From: an uncultured Peptoniphilus sp.
GTDB taxonomy: Bacteria > Bacillota > Clostridia > Tissierellales > Peptoniphilaceae
Assembly: GCF_946222045.1 (NCBI RefSeq)
Contig: NZ_CAMILN010000006.1
Coordinates: forward strand, 1-53,915
DNA: 53,915 nt
Direction of reading: 5' to 3'
The translations under genes and the position numbers were made by a program. Shown in pieces: positions 25,639 to 34,937 of this stretch (its first letter is position 1; each line of letters begins with the position of its first letter). The notes below the pieces were generated by a model. The model had not been told where the DNA came from. It saw only the letters and a list, made by a program, of their open reading frames with translations, and searched no databases.

Positions 25639-26421
25639 TTGACTGATTTACAAAAAAGAGTTTCAACAGGAATAGTGGGTATTGGTCTATTAATTTTAAT
25701 TTTTTACTTAGGATTAAATGCTATAAAGTTTTCAATTTTTATTTTAACTCTTGAGGCAATAAGAGAGCTATACAACGCACTAATAAAAAAAGGAATCAAA
25801 CTTTATTTGCCAAGTTTACTTTTAGGAGCTCTGGTAACTTTTTTGTGCTCAATTTTTGATAAAAACTTAACCTTTGCCCTTGTTTTTTATTTTATTTTTA
25901 ATTCTTCTCTATATGTTATATTAGAGGACTATAATTTGAGTAATTATTCTTTTACAAATATGGCCTACTTCTATTCAGTGTTTTTTTTAAATTTATTAGG
26001 AAGTCTAGATGACATTTACATAATTATTTCTGCTTTTGTAATTGCCTTTACCACAGATACTTTTGCTTATTTTGTAGGTTCGACTTTTGGTAAGCACAAA
26101 TTAATTGAAAGAGTTAGCCCAAATAAATCTATTGAAGGAGCCATTGGTGGAACTTTTTTCGCTCTCCTATTAACTGCTGTGTATTTTACACTTTTAAATA
26201 AATATAATTTTATTTACGACCTTAATCTTTTTGTAATCATAATTATTTTTCTTGCTTCCATTGCGGGACAGTTTGGAGATTTGTTTGCATCAAAGATTAA
26301 GAGATTCACAGGTATAAAAGATTATGCACAGATTTTACCTGGTCACGGTGGTATACTTGACAGGTTTGACAGTCTTATATTTATAAGCCCCTTCGTGTAT
26401 ATTCTGTACCATTTTATTTAA
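25639..26421 (+). CDS. cdsA: phosphatidate cytidylyltransferase
   Basis: Integral membrane enzyme, 260 residues with about seven to eight membrane segments, making CDP-diacylglycerol from phosphatidate and CTP. The signature is near the C-terminus: GDLFASKIKRFTGIKDY and LPGHGGILDRFDSL. The start is TTG at 25639, two bases after uppS, with GGAGG at 25625-25629. The next gene is rseP, not dxr as in most relatives. Confidence 0.94.
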   Translation: MTDLQKRVSTGIVGIGLLILIFYLGLNAIKFSIFILTLEAIRELYNALIKKGIKLYLPSLLLGALVTFLCSIFDKNLTFALVFYFIFNSSLYVILEDYNLSNYSFTNMAYFYSVFFLNLLGSLDDIYIIISAFVIAFTTDTFAYFVGSTFGKHKLIERVSPNKSIEGAIGGTFFALLLTAVYFTLLNKYNFIYDLNLFVIIIIFLASIAGQFGDLFASKIKRFTGIKDYAQILPGHGGILDRFDSLIFISPFVYILYHFI

Positions 26422-26430
26422 GGAGAATAA

Positions 26431-27441
26431 ATGATTACTTTAATTAGCTCTTTACTTGTTTTTTTACTCGTTGTTATGCTTCATGAATTCGGTCATTTTT
26501 CTATAGCCAAATTGTCAGGAATTAAAGTTAATGAGTTTTCCATAGGTATGGGTCCAAAAATTTATCAGAAACAAAAAGGTGAAACCTTTTATAGTTTAAG
26601 AGCCCTTCCTGTTGGAGGCTATGTTGCTATGGAAGGCGAGGAAGAAAACTCCCATGACCCAAGAGCCTTTAACAATGTTTCCATCGTAAAAAGAATGGCA
26701 GTTGTTTTAGCTGGAGCCTTTATGAATTTCGTATTGGCTTTTATTGCTTTTACCCTTATTTTTTCCATAGTAGGATATGGATCAAGTGAAATTGAAAAAG
26801 TTATTTCTAACTCACCTGCAGATAAGGCAGGAATACAATCAGGCGATTTAATTATAAAAATTAATGAAAATAAGGTTAAGGACATATACGATATAAATTC
26901 AATAATTTCCAAAAATCAAAAAGAAGAAATGGACTTTCAAATTAATAGAGAAGGCAATATATTAAATGTAAAGATAAAACCTGAGTATTCTGTGGAAAAT
27001 CAGATGTATTTAATTGGTATCACTTCAAAGCTAGATCATTCAATATTAAAATCCATTAGTCTTGGAGCAAATAGAACTTTAGAAATGTCCAAATTGATTC
27101 TAAAAAGTATTAAAATGATGTTTTCTGATTCTTTTAAAATGGAGTACTTATCAGGCCCTGTTGGTGTTGTACAATTAATTGGTTCAGAGTCTTCAAAGGG
27201 ATTTTTAAATTTTCTACAAATTTTAGGACTAATATCAGTCAATCTTGGTGTTTTTAACTTGCTCCCAATTCCTGCACTTGATGGAGGAAAGTTTTTGTTT
27301 TTATTAATTGAAGCCTTTAGAGGTAAACCAATAGATGAAAAAATTGAGCAAGGACTCTCACTAATAGGTATAAGTTTTTTATTTTCCTTGATGATTTACG
27401 TAACTATTTTTAATGATATTGGAAGGTTGTTTAATAAATGA
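26431..27441 (+). CDS. rseP: RIP zinc metalloprotease (RseP/RasP)
   Basis: Site-2-type intramembrane protease, 336 residues. The first membrane segment carries the zinc-binding HEFGH (18-22), and the C-terminal NLLPIPALDGG supplies the third ligand. A PDZ domain (about 115-185) lies between. Relatives cleave anti-sigma factors and leftover signal peptides. AAGGAG precedes the ATG, and it overlaps ispG by ATGA. Confidence 0.95.
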   Translation: MITLISSLLVFLLVVMLHEFGHFSIAKLSGIKVNEFSIGMGPKIYQKQKGETFYSLRALPVGGYVAMEGEEENSHDPRAFNNVSIVKRMAVVLAGAFMNFVLAFIAFTLIFSIVGYGSSEIEKVISNSPADKAGIQSGDLIIKINENKVKDIYDINSIISKNQKEEMDFQINREGNILNVKIKPEYSVENQMYLIGITSKLDHSILKSISLGANRTLEMSKLILKSIKMMFSDSFKMEYLSGPVGVVQLIGSESSKGFLNFLQILGLISVNLGVFNLLPIPALDGGKFLFLLIEAFRGKPIDEKIEQGLSLIGISFLFSLMIYVTIFNDIGRLFNK

Positions 27442-28493
27442 TAAATAGAAAAAAAACAAAAAAAGTTTATGTTGGAAATGTCCCAGTTGGCGGAGATTCT
27501 TTCATCTCTATTCAATCTATGACTAACACAGATACTAAAGATATAAAGTCAACTGTCTCACAAACAAAAAATCTAGAAGAACTAGGTTGTGACATAATAA
27601 GGATGGCTGTTAATGATTTAGAAGATGCCGCCGCACTTAGAGAAATTAAAAAAGAGATTAATATTCCAATAATATCAGACATACAATTTGATTATAAGCT
27701 AGCACTTGCCGCTTGTGAAAATGAATCAGATGCAATAAGACTTAATCCAGGAAATATTGGAGCTCCTTGGAAGATAAAGGAAGTTGTCGAAGCTTGTAAA
27801 TTTCATAATATTCCTATAAGGGTTGGCGTTAATTCAGGTTCTGTAAAACAAGATTTTTTGGATAAATTTAAAGGAGTTAACGCTTCTTCCATTTGTTATA
27901 GTGCTATGGAAGAGATAGAATTATTAGAAAAAAACAATTTTAAGGATATAGCTGTATCTTTAAAAGCATCTAGTGTTAATTTAACAATAGAATCTTATAG
28001 GAAGTTTTCTGAAATGTCAGATTACCCTCTTCACTTAGGAGTAACTGAAGCTGGAAGTCCTAAAAAAGGTATTGTAAAGTCTGCTATTGGTATAGGTACT
28101 CTTTTGGCAGAAGGAATTGGTGATACTATTAGAGTTTCTTTAACTTCAGATCCTATTGAGGAAATAATTGCTGGAAAAGATATTTTAAAAGCTCTTGATC
28201 TAAGAAGAGAGGGCATAGATTTAATATCTTGTCCAACTTGTGCAAGGACTAAAGTAAATCTAATAGAAATAGTAAGTCAGGCTGAAGAAAAACTTTATAA
28301 AATTGATAAAAATTTAAAGGTTGCAATTATGGGATGCCCTGTTAATGGGCCTGGTGAGGCAAGAGAAGCTGATATAGGGATTGCGTGTGGACATGGTAAA
28401 GGATTAATCTTTCGCAAGGGCGAAATAATAAAAAAAGTCCCAGAAGACAAATTACTAACAGAACTTTTATCTGAAATCGAAAAAATTGGGTGA
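27438..28493 (+). CDS. ispG: 4-hydroxy-3-methylbut-2-enyl diphosphate synthase
   Basis: IspG (GcpE) of 351 residues, a [4Fe-4S] enzyme of the MEP pathway. The TIM-barrel part starts with SIQSMTNTDT, and the iron-sulfur cysteines are in SCPTCART (C-terminal third) and MGCPVNGPGEARE. It joins ispD and ispF elsewhere in the window, so an MEP route is clearly encoded. It overlaps rseP and runs up to polC. Confidence 0.96.
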   Translation: MINRKKTKKVYVGNVPVGGDSFISIQSMTNTDTKDIKSTVSQTKNLEELGCDIIRMAVNDLEDAAALREIKKEINIPIISDIQFDYKLALAACENESDAIRLNPGNIGAPWKIKEVVEACKFHNIPIRVGVNSGSVKQDFLDKFKGVNASSICYSAMEEIELLEKNNFKDIAVSLKASSVNLTIESYRKFSEMSDYPLHLGVTEAGSPKKGIVKSAIGIGTLLAEGIGDTIRVSLTSDPIEEIIAGKDILKALDLRREGIDLISCPTCARTKVNLIEIVSQAEEKLYKIDKNLKVAIMGCPVNGPGEAREADIGIACGHGKGLIFRKGEIIKKVPEDKLLTELLSEIEKIG

Positions 28494-28497
28494 TAAT

Positions 28498-31400
28498 TTG
28501 ATTTTATTAAAGGATATTTTACAAAAACTAGATTCATCTTATAATGACCTTTCAGATGACATCTATATAGAGTCAATTAAAAGAAACAAAAATAAAAAAG
28601 AAGTTTACTTTGTAATTAGTTCAAAAACAGATCTAGAAATAGATTTGAAAAATAAAATAACTGAGATTTTTTCTAAAAAATTAGAAGAATATAAGACTTA
28701 TATTGACTTCAAATCATCTTCTCTTTATAAAAGTGAAGATGATTTAATTTATGCTGAAATTTTGAAGTACAATCCTTCATCACAAATATGGATTAAGGAT
28801 GTTCTAATAAATAAAAATGATAAAATTGGTTTAATAAATATAAAACTACCTAGTGAAGAAGCATTTTATAGCTTAAGTCAAAATGGTTTTGCATCATATC
28901 TGGAAAAAGAATTAAAAGTTTTTGGTAACTTCAGTATAAAATTTGATTTTGATAAAAAAGATCTTGTAGAAGATAATATTGAAAACTTTATTTCTCAAAT
29001 AGAAGAAGCTGAAGAAGTTATTTCTACTAAACATGAAATTGAAGTAAAGACAAAAATAGAAAATAAGTCTAAAGAAAAGAAAATTAAAAAATCTAACTCC
29101 TATGGAAAAAAAGATATAGGAATAATAGAAAAGCTAGTTGATGTAAATGTAAATTCACAAAAGGTAAGTGTTGAAGTCGATATATTTAATTTAGAAAGTA
29201 GAGAACTTAAAAACGGAAATTTTTTGATTTCCCTTTCTATTACAGACTACACATCATCAACTCTTGCAAAAATATTCTTAAAACCTGACAAGGCAGAAGA
29301 GTTCTTAGAAAGCTTCGGTGTAGGTGACCATGTTGTTATTACTGGAAATGTGTCCTATGATAATTTCTCAAAATGTGAAACTATTATGATTAGGTACATT
29401 GAAAAAAGAGATAAGGTCCTTAGGATGGATTATTCTGATAAAAAGAGAACAGAGTTAAGAATTCATTCCAAAATGTCTCAGATGTCTGGTGTTACATCTT
29501 TTACTGACTTTGCAAATAGAGCTAAGCTTTGGGGACATGATGCAATTGGCATTACTGATACTAATGACGTTCAAGGGTTTCCAGAAGCAATGGAAGCAGG
29601 AGAAAAAACTGGACTTAAAATTCTTTATGGAACAGACATAAATTTTGTTGATGATAAGGAAAAAATTGTAACAAATTATATATACGAAAAAACTTACGAT
29701 ACTTACGTAGTCTTTGATATAGAAACAACTGGACTATCATCTAGAAATGATAAAATAACAGAAATTGGCGCAGTAAAAATTAAAAATGGTATTATAAGTG
29801 ATAGATTTTCACAGCTGATTAATCCTGAAAAAGAAATTCCTCAAGTTGTTGAAGATTTAACAGGAATAAGTAACTCATTAGTTGAAAATGAACCTACAAT
29901 AGAAGAAGTGATTCCTAAGTTTTATGAATTTGCTAAAGATGCTGTCCTTGTTGCACATAATGCAAAGTTTGATATTTCATTTATCAGAAGAGAATATATT
30001 AACAATGGCTTAGAATTTAACCATCCAATACTTGATACACTTGTAATGGCAAGAGCAACTATGACACATATGAAGAGATTCAATCTTGGAACTCTCTGTA
30101 AAAATCTTGGTGTGTCTCTTGTGGGAGCGCATAGAGCAGTTAATGATGCTGAGGCAACAGCAGAGGTTTTTATAAAATTAATTGATAAAATTAAAAAAGA
30201 TGAAGAAGATTTTAATTTTGAAATTTTAAATAAACAAATAAAAAACATAGATTCTAAACGTTTATTCGAATCTTCTTTATTATTGTTAGTTAAAGATGAA
30301 GTTGGTTTGAAAAACTTATATATGTTAATTTCTGATTCGCATATGAAATACTTTAATTTTGTTGCAAAAGTTCCTAGAAGTTTATTAGATAAGTATCGAG
30401 AAGGAATTCTTGTTGGATCTGGTAACGCAAACTCAGAATTGTTTGATGCTATATATAGGATGTGTCCTCATGAAGAATTAGTTAAAATTGCATCTTACTA
30501 TGATTTTCTAGAAATCCAGCCAGCAAGTGACAACATTATGGCAATTGAAGATGGAAAATATACTCAAGAAGATATTAGAGAAATAAATAAAAAAATCTTA
30601 GAGCTTGGAGAAGAACTAAATATTCCTGTTGTTGCTGATTCAGACACATATTATATAGAGGAGTCTGAGGACCTCCTTAGAAGAATTGTCCTAAACGGCA
30701 AACCTGGTAGGCCCGATCCAAGATCTAGTAGAAATCAAAAGTTTTATTTTAAGACAACAGAAGAGATGCTAGATGAATTTTCCTACTTAGATCAAGATAA
30801 AGCCTATGAAGTAGTGGTAACTAATACAAATAAATTAAAAGATTCTATTATGGATATAAAACCAATTCCAGATGGAACTTATCCACCAGTTATTGAAGGT
30901 TCTGATGAAAATTTAAGGGATATGACTTACAAAAAGGCACATGATATTTATGGAGAAGTCCTCCCAAAAATTGTTGAAGACAGATTGGAAAAAGAACTAA
31001 AATCTATTATTTCAAATGGTTATTCAGTTCTATATATTATTGCACAAAAACTTGTGAAAAAATCAAATGATGATGGATTCCTAGTAGGTTCTAGAGGGTC
31101 TGTTGGATCTTCTTTTGTTGCAACAATGGCCGACATAACAGAAGTAAACCCTCTTCCACCACACTACATTTGTCCTAACTGTAAATATTCTGAGTTTACT
31201 GAAGACTTAACTTATGGATCTGGGGTTGACATGCCAGACAAAGTATGCCCTAAATGTGGAACCCAACTCATAAAAGATGGGCACAATATTCCGTTTGAAG
31301 TTTTCTTAGGTTTTTATGGAGATAAGGAACCAGATATAGATTTAAACTTTGCTGGTGAGTATCAACCTAGAGCCCATAAATACACTGAAGAGTTATTTGG

Positions 31401-32748
31401 AGAAGGATATGTATTTAGGGCAGGAACTATAGGAAAAATTGCAGAAAAAACTGCTTATGGTTATGTGAAAAAATATTTCGAAAATCAGCATATCTCGCCA
31501 ATTGAAATTGACAGACTTTCAAGGGCGATCACTGATGGCAAGAGAACTAGTGGACAGCACCCTGGAGGTGTAATGATTGTTCCTAAGACAAATTCAATTT
31601 TTGACTTCACGCCAATTCAGTATCCAGCAGACGATCCAAGCTCAGGAGTTATAACAACTCATTTTGATTACAACTTTATTCATGGAAAAATCTTAAAGTT
31701 AGATATACTTGGTCATGATGGTCCAACAATTATTAAAATGTTAGAGGACTTCACTGGAATAGACTCTAGTACAATTAGGCTTGATGATCAAAATACACTT
31801 TCTATATTTAATAGTGCGGAAGCTTTTCACATGGATGAAGATATTTTCTCTTGCAAGACTGGGACACTAGGAATACCAGAATTTGGAACTTCCTTTGTTA
31901 TATCTATGTTACTTGAAACAAAACCAAAAAACTTTGCAGACCTTGTAAGAATATCTGGCCTATCCCATGGTACTGACGTTTGGATTTCTAATGCCCAAGA
32001 GTTAGTTGATTCTGGTAGAGCTGAATTAAAAGATGTTATCGCTACAAGGGAAGACATCATGGTATATCTAATAAATGCAGGTGCTGAAAATAAAATGGCC
32101 TTTGATACTATGGAAAAAGTAAGAAAGGGAAAAGGCCTAACTGAAGAACAAGAAAATATAATGAAAAACTTAGATTTGCCTGAGTGGTATATTGATTCTT
32201 GTAAGAAAATCAAGTACATGTTCCCTAAGGCTCACGCAGTTGCTTATGTAATGCTTTCTTTCAGAATTGCTTATTATAAGCTCAATCATCCTTTAGCCTT
32301 TTATGCAACTTTCTTTACTATTAAACTAAATGATTTTAATGGAGAGAATATAATTGAAGGTCCAGGCTTTCTCAAAAATAGAATTAAAATTTTAAGAGAT
32401 ATTGAAAAACCAACAGCTAAGGACAAGGGAGAGATAAGAGTATCTGAAGTAGCCCTTGAAATGTATGCGAGAGGATTTGAATTTTTAAGCCCTGATATCT
32501 ATAAGTCAAAAGCATCTAAATTTACTATTGAAGATGGAAAAATTAGGATGCCACTTAGGGCAATACTCGGTGTAGGCGAAAACTGTGCTAAAAAAATAGA
32601 AGAAGAATCAAAAAAATCTAATTATTTATCAATAGAAGATTTTTCCAAAAGAACAAAAGCTGGGAATTCTGTTATTACAATTTTACAAAAAAATGGAATA
32701 TTAAAAGACCTTGATGAAACCAATCAAATTTCATTATTCAATTTTTGA
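28498..32748 (+). CDS. polC: DNA polymerase III PolC-type alpha subunit
   Basis: Replicative polymerase with proofreading, about 1416 residues from TTG 28498, which has GGGTG (28488-28492) well placed; a TTG at 28486 is the alternative. Domains in order: N-terminal domains, an OB fold (about 215-305), a PHP domain interrupted by the DnaQ-like exonuclease (about 400-565) with FDIETTG, HNAKFD and HRAVNDAE intact, a CPNC/CPKC zinc module, the polymerase palm with PDIDLNFAGEYQ, and a C-terminal QISLF clamp-binding motif. Unusual: PHP metal ligands are replaced (R321, T355, E591, Y718), while exonuclease and polymerase residues look normal. Confidence 0.97.
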   Translation: MILLKDILQKLDSSYNDLSDDIYIESIKRNKNKKEVYFVISSKTDLEIDLKNKITEIFSKKLEEYKTYIDFKSSSLYKSEDDLIYAEILKYNPSSQIWIKDVLINKNDKIGLINIKLPSEEAFYSLSQNGFASYLEKELKVFGNFSIKFDFDKKDLVEDNIENFISQIEEAEEVISTKHEIEVKTKIENKSKEKKIKKSNSYGKKDIGIIEKLVDVNVNSQKVSVEVDIFNLESRELKNGNFLISLSITDYTSSTLAKIFLKPDKAEEFLESFGVGDHVVITGNVSYDNFSKCETIMIRYIEKRDKVLRMDYSDKKRTELRIHSKMSQMSGVTSFTDFANRAKLWGHDAIGITDTNDVQGFPEAMEAGEKTGLKILYGTDINFVDDKEKIVTNYIYEKTYDTYVVFDIETTGLSSRNDKITEIGAVKIKNGIISDRFSQLINPEKEIPQVVEDLTGISNSLVENEPTIEEVIPKFYEFAKDAVLVAHNAKFDISFIRREYINNGLEFNHPILDTLVMARATMTHMKRFNLGTLCKNLGVSLVGAHRAVNDAEATAEVFIKLIDKIKKDEEDFNFEILNKQIKNIDSKRLFESSLLLLVKDEVGLKNLYMLISDSHMKYFNFVAKVPRSLLDKYREGILVGSGNANSELFDAIYRMCPHEELVKIASYYDFLEIQPASDNIMAIEDGKYTQEDIREINKKILELGEELNIPVVADSDTYYIEESEDLLRRIVLNGKPGRPDPRSSRNQKFYFKTTEEMLDEFSYLDQDKAYEVVVTNTNKLKDSIMDIKPIPDGTYPPVIEGSDENLRDMTYKKAHDIYGEVLPKIVEDRLEKELKSIISNGYSVLYIIAQKLVKKSNDDGFLVGSRGSVGSSFVATMADITEVNPLPPHYICPNCKYSEFTEDLTYGSGVDMPDKVCPKCGTQLIKDGHNIPFEVFLGFYGDKEPDIDLNFAGEYQPRAHKYTEELFGEGYVFRAGTIGKIAEKTAYGYVKKYFENQHISPIEIDRLSRAITDGKRTSGQHPGGVMIVPKTNSIFDFTPIQYPADDPSSGVITTHFDYNFIHGKILKLDILGHDGPTIIKMLEDFTGIDSSTIRLDDQNTLSIFNSAEAFHMDEDIFSCKTGTLGIPEFGTSFVISMLLETKPKNFADLVRISGLSHGTDVWISNAQELVDSGRAELKDVIATREDIMVYLINAGAENKMAFDTMEKVRKGKGLTEEQENIMKNLDLPEWYIDSCKKIKYMFPKAHAVAYVMLSFRIAYYKLNHPLAFYATFFTIKLNDFNGENIIEGPGFLKNRIKILRDIEKPTAKDKGEIRVSEVALEMYARGFEFLSPDIYKSKASKFTIEDGKIRMPLRAILGVGENCAKKIEEESKKSNYLSIEDFSKRTKAGNSVITILQKNGILKDLDETNQISLFNF

Positions 32749-32753
32749 AAAAC

Positions 32754-32781
32754 TTGTATTTATAGCAATTTGTGTTATAAT
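32754..32781 (+). promoter_or_regulatory. promoter of the rimP-nusA-infB cluster
   Basis: TTGTAT (32754-32759) and TATAAT (32776-32781) with a 16-base spacer directly after polC, upstream of a leader hairpin. Confidence 0.65.
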
Positions 32782-32805
32782 TTACTTAAGTAAGATATTT
32801 AGAGT

Positions 32806-32836
32806 AAAGAGTGGGGAAGCCCACTCTTTGTTTTTT
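32806..32836 (+). terminator. leader hairpin (attenuator) of the rimP-nusA operon
   Basis: A perfect 10-bp stem AAAGAGTGGG (32806-32815) and CCCACTCTTT (32820-32829), GAAG tetraloop, then G and six T. It lies about 18 bases after the predicted transcription start and before rimP, so it should stop transcripts early unless suppressed. It may also terminate polC read-through. Confidence 0.8.
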
Positions 32837-32852
32837 AGTAGTGAGGTGTTAA

Positions 32853-33314
32853 GTGAATAAAAAAGAATTAAAAAGAGAAATCTACCCACTAGCTGAAGAG
32901 GTAGCAGAAGAACTTGGCTACGAAATTGTAGACATAGAATTTCAAAATGGATCAAAGCATGATCTTTTGTCAATTTTTATTTATAAAAAAGATGGCATTG
33001 ATTTAGATGACTGCACCGAAATGAGCAGAAGTTTAGAAAAGAAACTTGATAACTTAGAAGCTTTGAAAAATCCATACTATCTTGAGATTTCTTCGCCTGG
33101 ACTTGATAGGCCTCTTAAAACAAAAGATGACTATAGAAGAAATGTTGGCAATGAAGTTGATGTAAAACTTTATGCTCAAATAGACGGACAAAAAGAATTT
33201 AGTTTTGTTTTGGATAAATATGATGACGAGAATATTTATTTTATGAAAGATGAGAAAGAATTGGCAATACCAATTAAATCAATTTCATCAATGAAACAAA
33301 CTATAAAATTTTAA
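32853..33314 (+). CDS. rimP: ribosome maturation factor RimP
   Basis: RimP of 153 residues, an assembly factor of the 30S subunit. The first domain contains the typical GYEIVDIEFQ segment and LDDCTEMSRSLE, followed by LEISSPGLDRPLK, the family hallmark; a C-terminal SH3-like barrel follows. GTG start codon at 32853 with GAGGTG upstream. It leads the nusA operon, as usual. Confidence 0.95.
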   Translation: MNKKELKREIYPLAEEVAEELGYEIVDIEFQNGSKHDLLSIFIYKKDGIDLDDCTEMSRSLEKKLDNLEALKNPYYLEISSPGLDRPLKTKDDYRRNVGNEVDVKLYAQIDGQKEFSFVLDKYDDENIYFMKDEKELAIPIKSISSMKQTIKF

Positions 33315-33325
33315 TGGAGGAATAA

Positions 33326-34624
33326 ATGAATCAAGAGTTTATTGACGCTTTAAATGAAATCGAAAAAGAAAAAGGGATTTCTAAAGAAATTGTCTTTGAA
33401 GCTTTGGAATCGGCCTTAGTCTCTAGTTATAGAAAAAATTATGGTACATCAGAGAATGTAATCGTAAATATGGATAGAGAAACTGGAGAAATCAAATTAT
33501 ACTCCTCTAAAGAAATTGTAGATGTTGTGGAAGACCCTCAACTACAAATCTCTTTAGAAGAGGTAAAAAAACTAGATCCAAGTTATGAAATTGGAGACAT
33601 ATATAATCTAGAAATTCATCCTAAAAACTTTGGAAGAATTGCTGCTCAAACAGCTAAACAAGTTGTAATCCAAAGAATAAAGGATGCTGAAAGAGATATT
33701 GTTTTCGATGAATACGTTGAAAGAGAAAAAGAAATTATAACTGGTCTTGTCCAAAGAAAAGCTTATAACAATGTTTATGTTGATTTAGGAACTACTGAGG
33801 CAATTCTTCCTTATAGTGAACAAATTAATGGTGAGTCCTATAATCACGGGGATAGATATAAGATGTTGATTCTATCAGTAGAAAAATCAACAAAAGGACC
33901 TCAAATAGTCCTTTCAAGATCTCATCCAGATTTAGTAAAGAGATTATTTGAATTAGAAATCCCTGAAGTAAGTGAAGGAATAGTTGAAATATACTCTATT
34001 TCTAGAGAAGCTGGTTCAAGGACAAAAATCGCTGTATTTTCAAGAGACCCAGAAGTAGATCCTCTAGGAGCGTGTGTTGGATACAAGGGTCAAAGAGTAA
34101 ATGCAATAGTTGATGAAATTGATAATGAAAAAATAGATATTGTTATATTCGAGAAGGAAATAGACAAGTTTATTGCAAATTCCCTAAGCCCATCAAAGGT
34201 TGAAAAAGTATTTGTTAATGAAGCAGAAAAATCTGCACTTGCAATAGTTCCTGACTACCAACTTTCTCTTGCTATTGGTAAGGAAGGTCAAAATGTTAGG
34301 CTTGCTGCAAAATTAACTGGATGGAAGATAGATATAAAATCAAATCTTCAGTTTGAAGAATACCTTGAAGAGAGAAATATAACAGAAGAAGAACTTAAAG
34401 AAGAATTTGAAAATGCTAAAAAAGAATTTTCTGATGAAGAAGTTGAGGAAGTATTTGAAGACTCAGAAAAACCTGAAGAAAATTTAGAAACTGAAGAAAA
34501 ATTAGAAATAACTGAAATAAATCCTGAAGAATCAGATTCTTATATTGATGAAAACTCTGATATGAATATTGAGGATGAAGAAAGCATAGAAACAAATTCT
34601 ATAGATGAAGATGTTACCATTTAA
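33326..34624 (+). CDS. nusA: transcription factor NusA
   Basis: NusA of 432 residues. N-terminal RNA polymerase-binding domain (1-125), S1 domain (about 130-200), KH1 and KH2 (about 205-345, with GACVGYKGQRV and AIGKEGQNVRLA). An acidic, repeat-like tail (about 350-432) replaces the AR repeats of E. coli and is somewhat longer than in B. subtilis NusA. GGAGG precedes the ATG. NusA affects pausing and intrinsic termination, so it could act on the leader hairpin of its own operon. Confidence 0.96.
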   Translation: MNQEFIDALNEIEKEKGISKEIVFEALESALVSSYRKNYGTSENVIVNMDRETGEIKLYSSKEIVDVVEDPQLQISLEEVKKLDPSYEIGDIYNLEIHPKNFGRIAAQTAKQVVIQRIKDAERDIVFDEYVEREKEIITGLVQRKAYNNVYVDLGTTEAILPYSEQINGESYNHGDRYKMLILSVEKSTKGPQIVLSRSHPDLVKRLFELEIPEVSEGIVEIYSISREAGSRTKIAVFSRDPEVDPLGACVGYKGQRVNAIVDEIDNEKIDIVIFEKEIDKFIANSLSPSKVEKVFVNEAEKSALAIVPDYQLSLAIGKEGQNVRLAAKLTGWKIDIKSNLQFEEYLEERNITEEELKEEFENAKKEFSDEEVEEVFEDSEKPEENLETEEKLEITEINPEESDSYIDENSDMNIEDEESIETNSIDEDVTI

Positions 34625-34649
34625 AATTCTTAATTTAATGGAGTAAGTA

Positions 34650-34913
34650 ATGACTAAAATTAGGAAGGTACCTATGCGTACTTGCATAGGTTGTAGAGAA
34701 CAAAAAGAAAAGAAAGATTTAATTAGGGTTGTAAAGAACAAAGACGATGAAATCTTTATAGATAAAACTGGAAAGGCAAATGGAAGAGGAGCTTACTTAT
34801 GCAATGACAAAAATTGTTTGGAAAAAGCGATAAAGTCAAAAGCTTTAAATAGGGCATTCACGACAGAGATTAGTGAGGAAGTTTATGAGAAACTAATTGA
34901 ATCTGTAGATTAA
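34650..34913 (+). CDS. rnpM: YlxR/RnpM-family RNA-binding protein
   Basis: DUF448 protein of 87 residues. It shows the family motif RTCIGCREQKEKKDLIRVV and GRGAYLCNDKNC. B. subtilis YlxR was reported as an RNase P modulator (RnpM) and also affects transcription; which applies here is unknown. GGAG at 34640-34643 precedes the ATG. In related genomes ylxQ follows; here infB does so directly. Confidence 0.92.
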   Translation: MTKIRKVPMRTCIGCREQKEKKDLIRVVKNKDDEIFIDKTGKANGRGAYLCNDKNCLEKAIKSKALNRAFTTEISEEVYEKLIESVD

Positions 34914-34937
34914 GCTTCTTTTTAGGAGGTGTTCAAT

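Noticed and set aside
31827..32219. 130-codon open frame on the minus strand inside polC
   Set aside because: Opposite highly conserved PolC palm sequence; no supporting signals or family resemblance.
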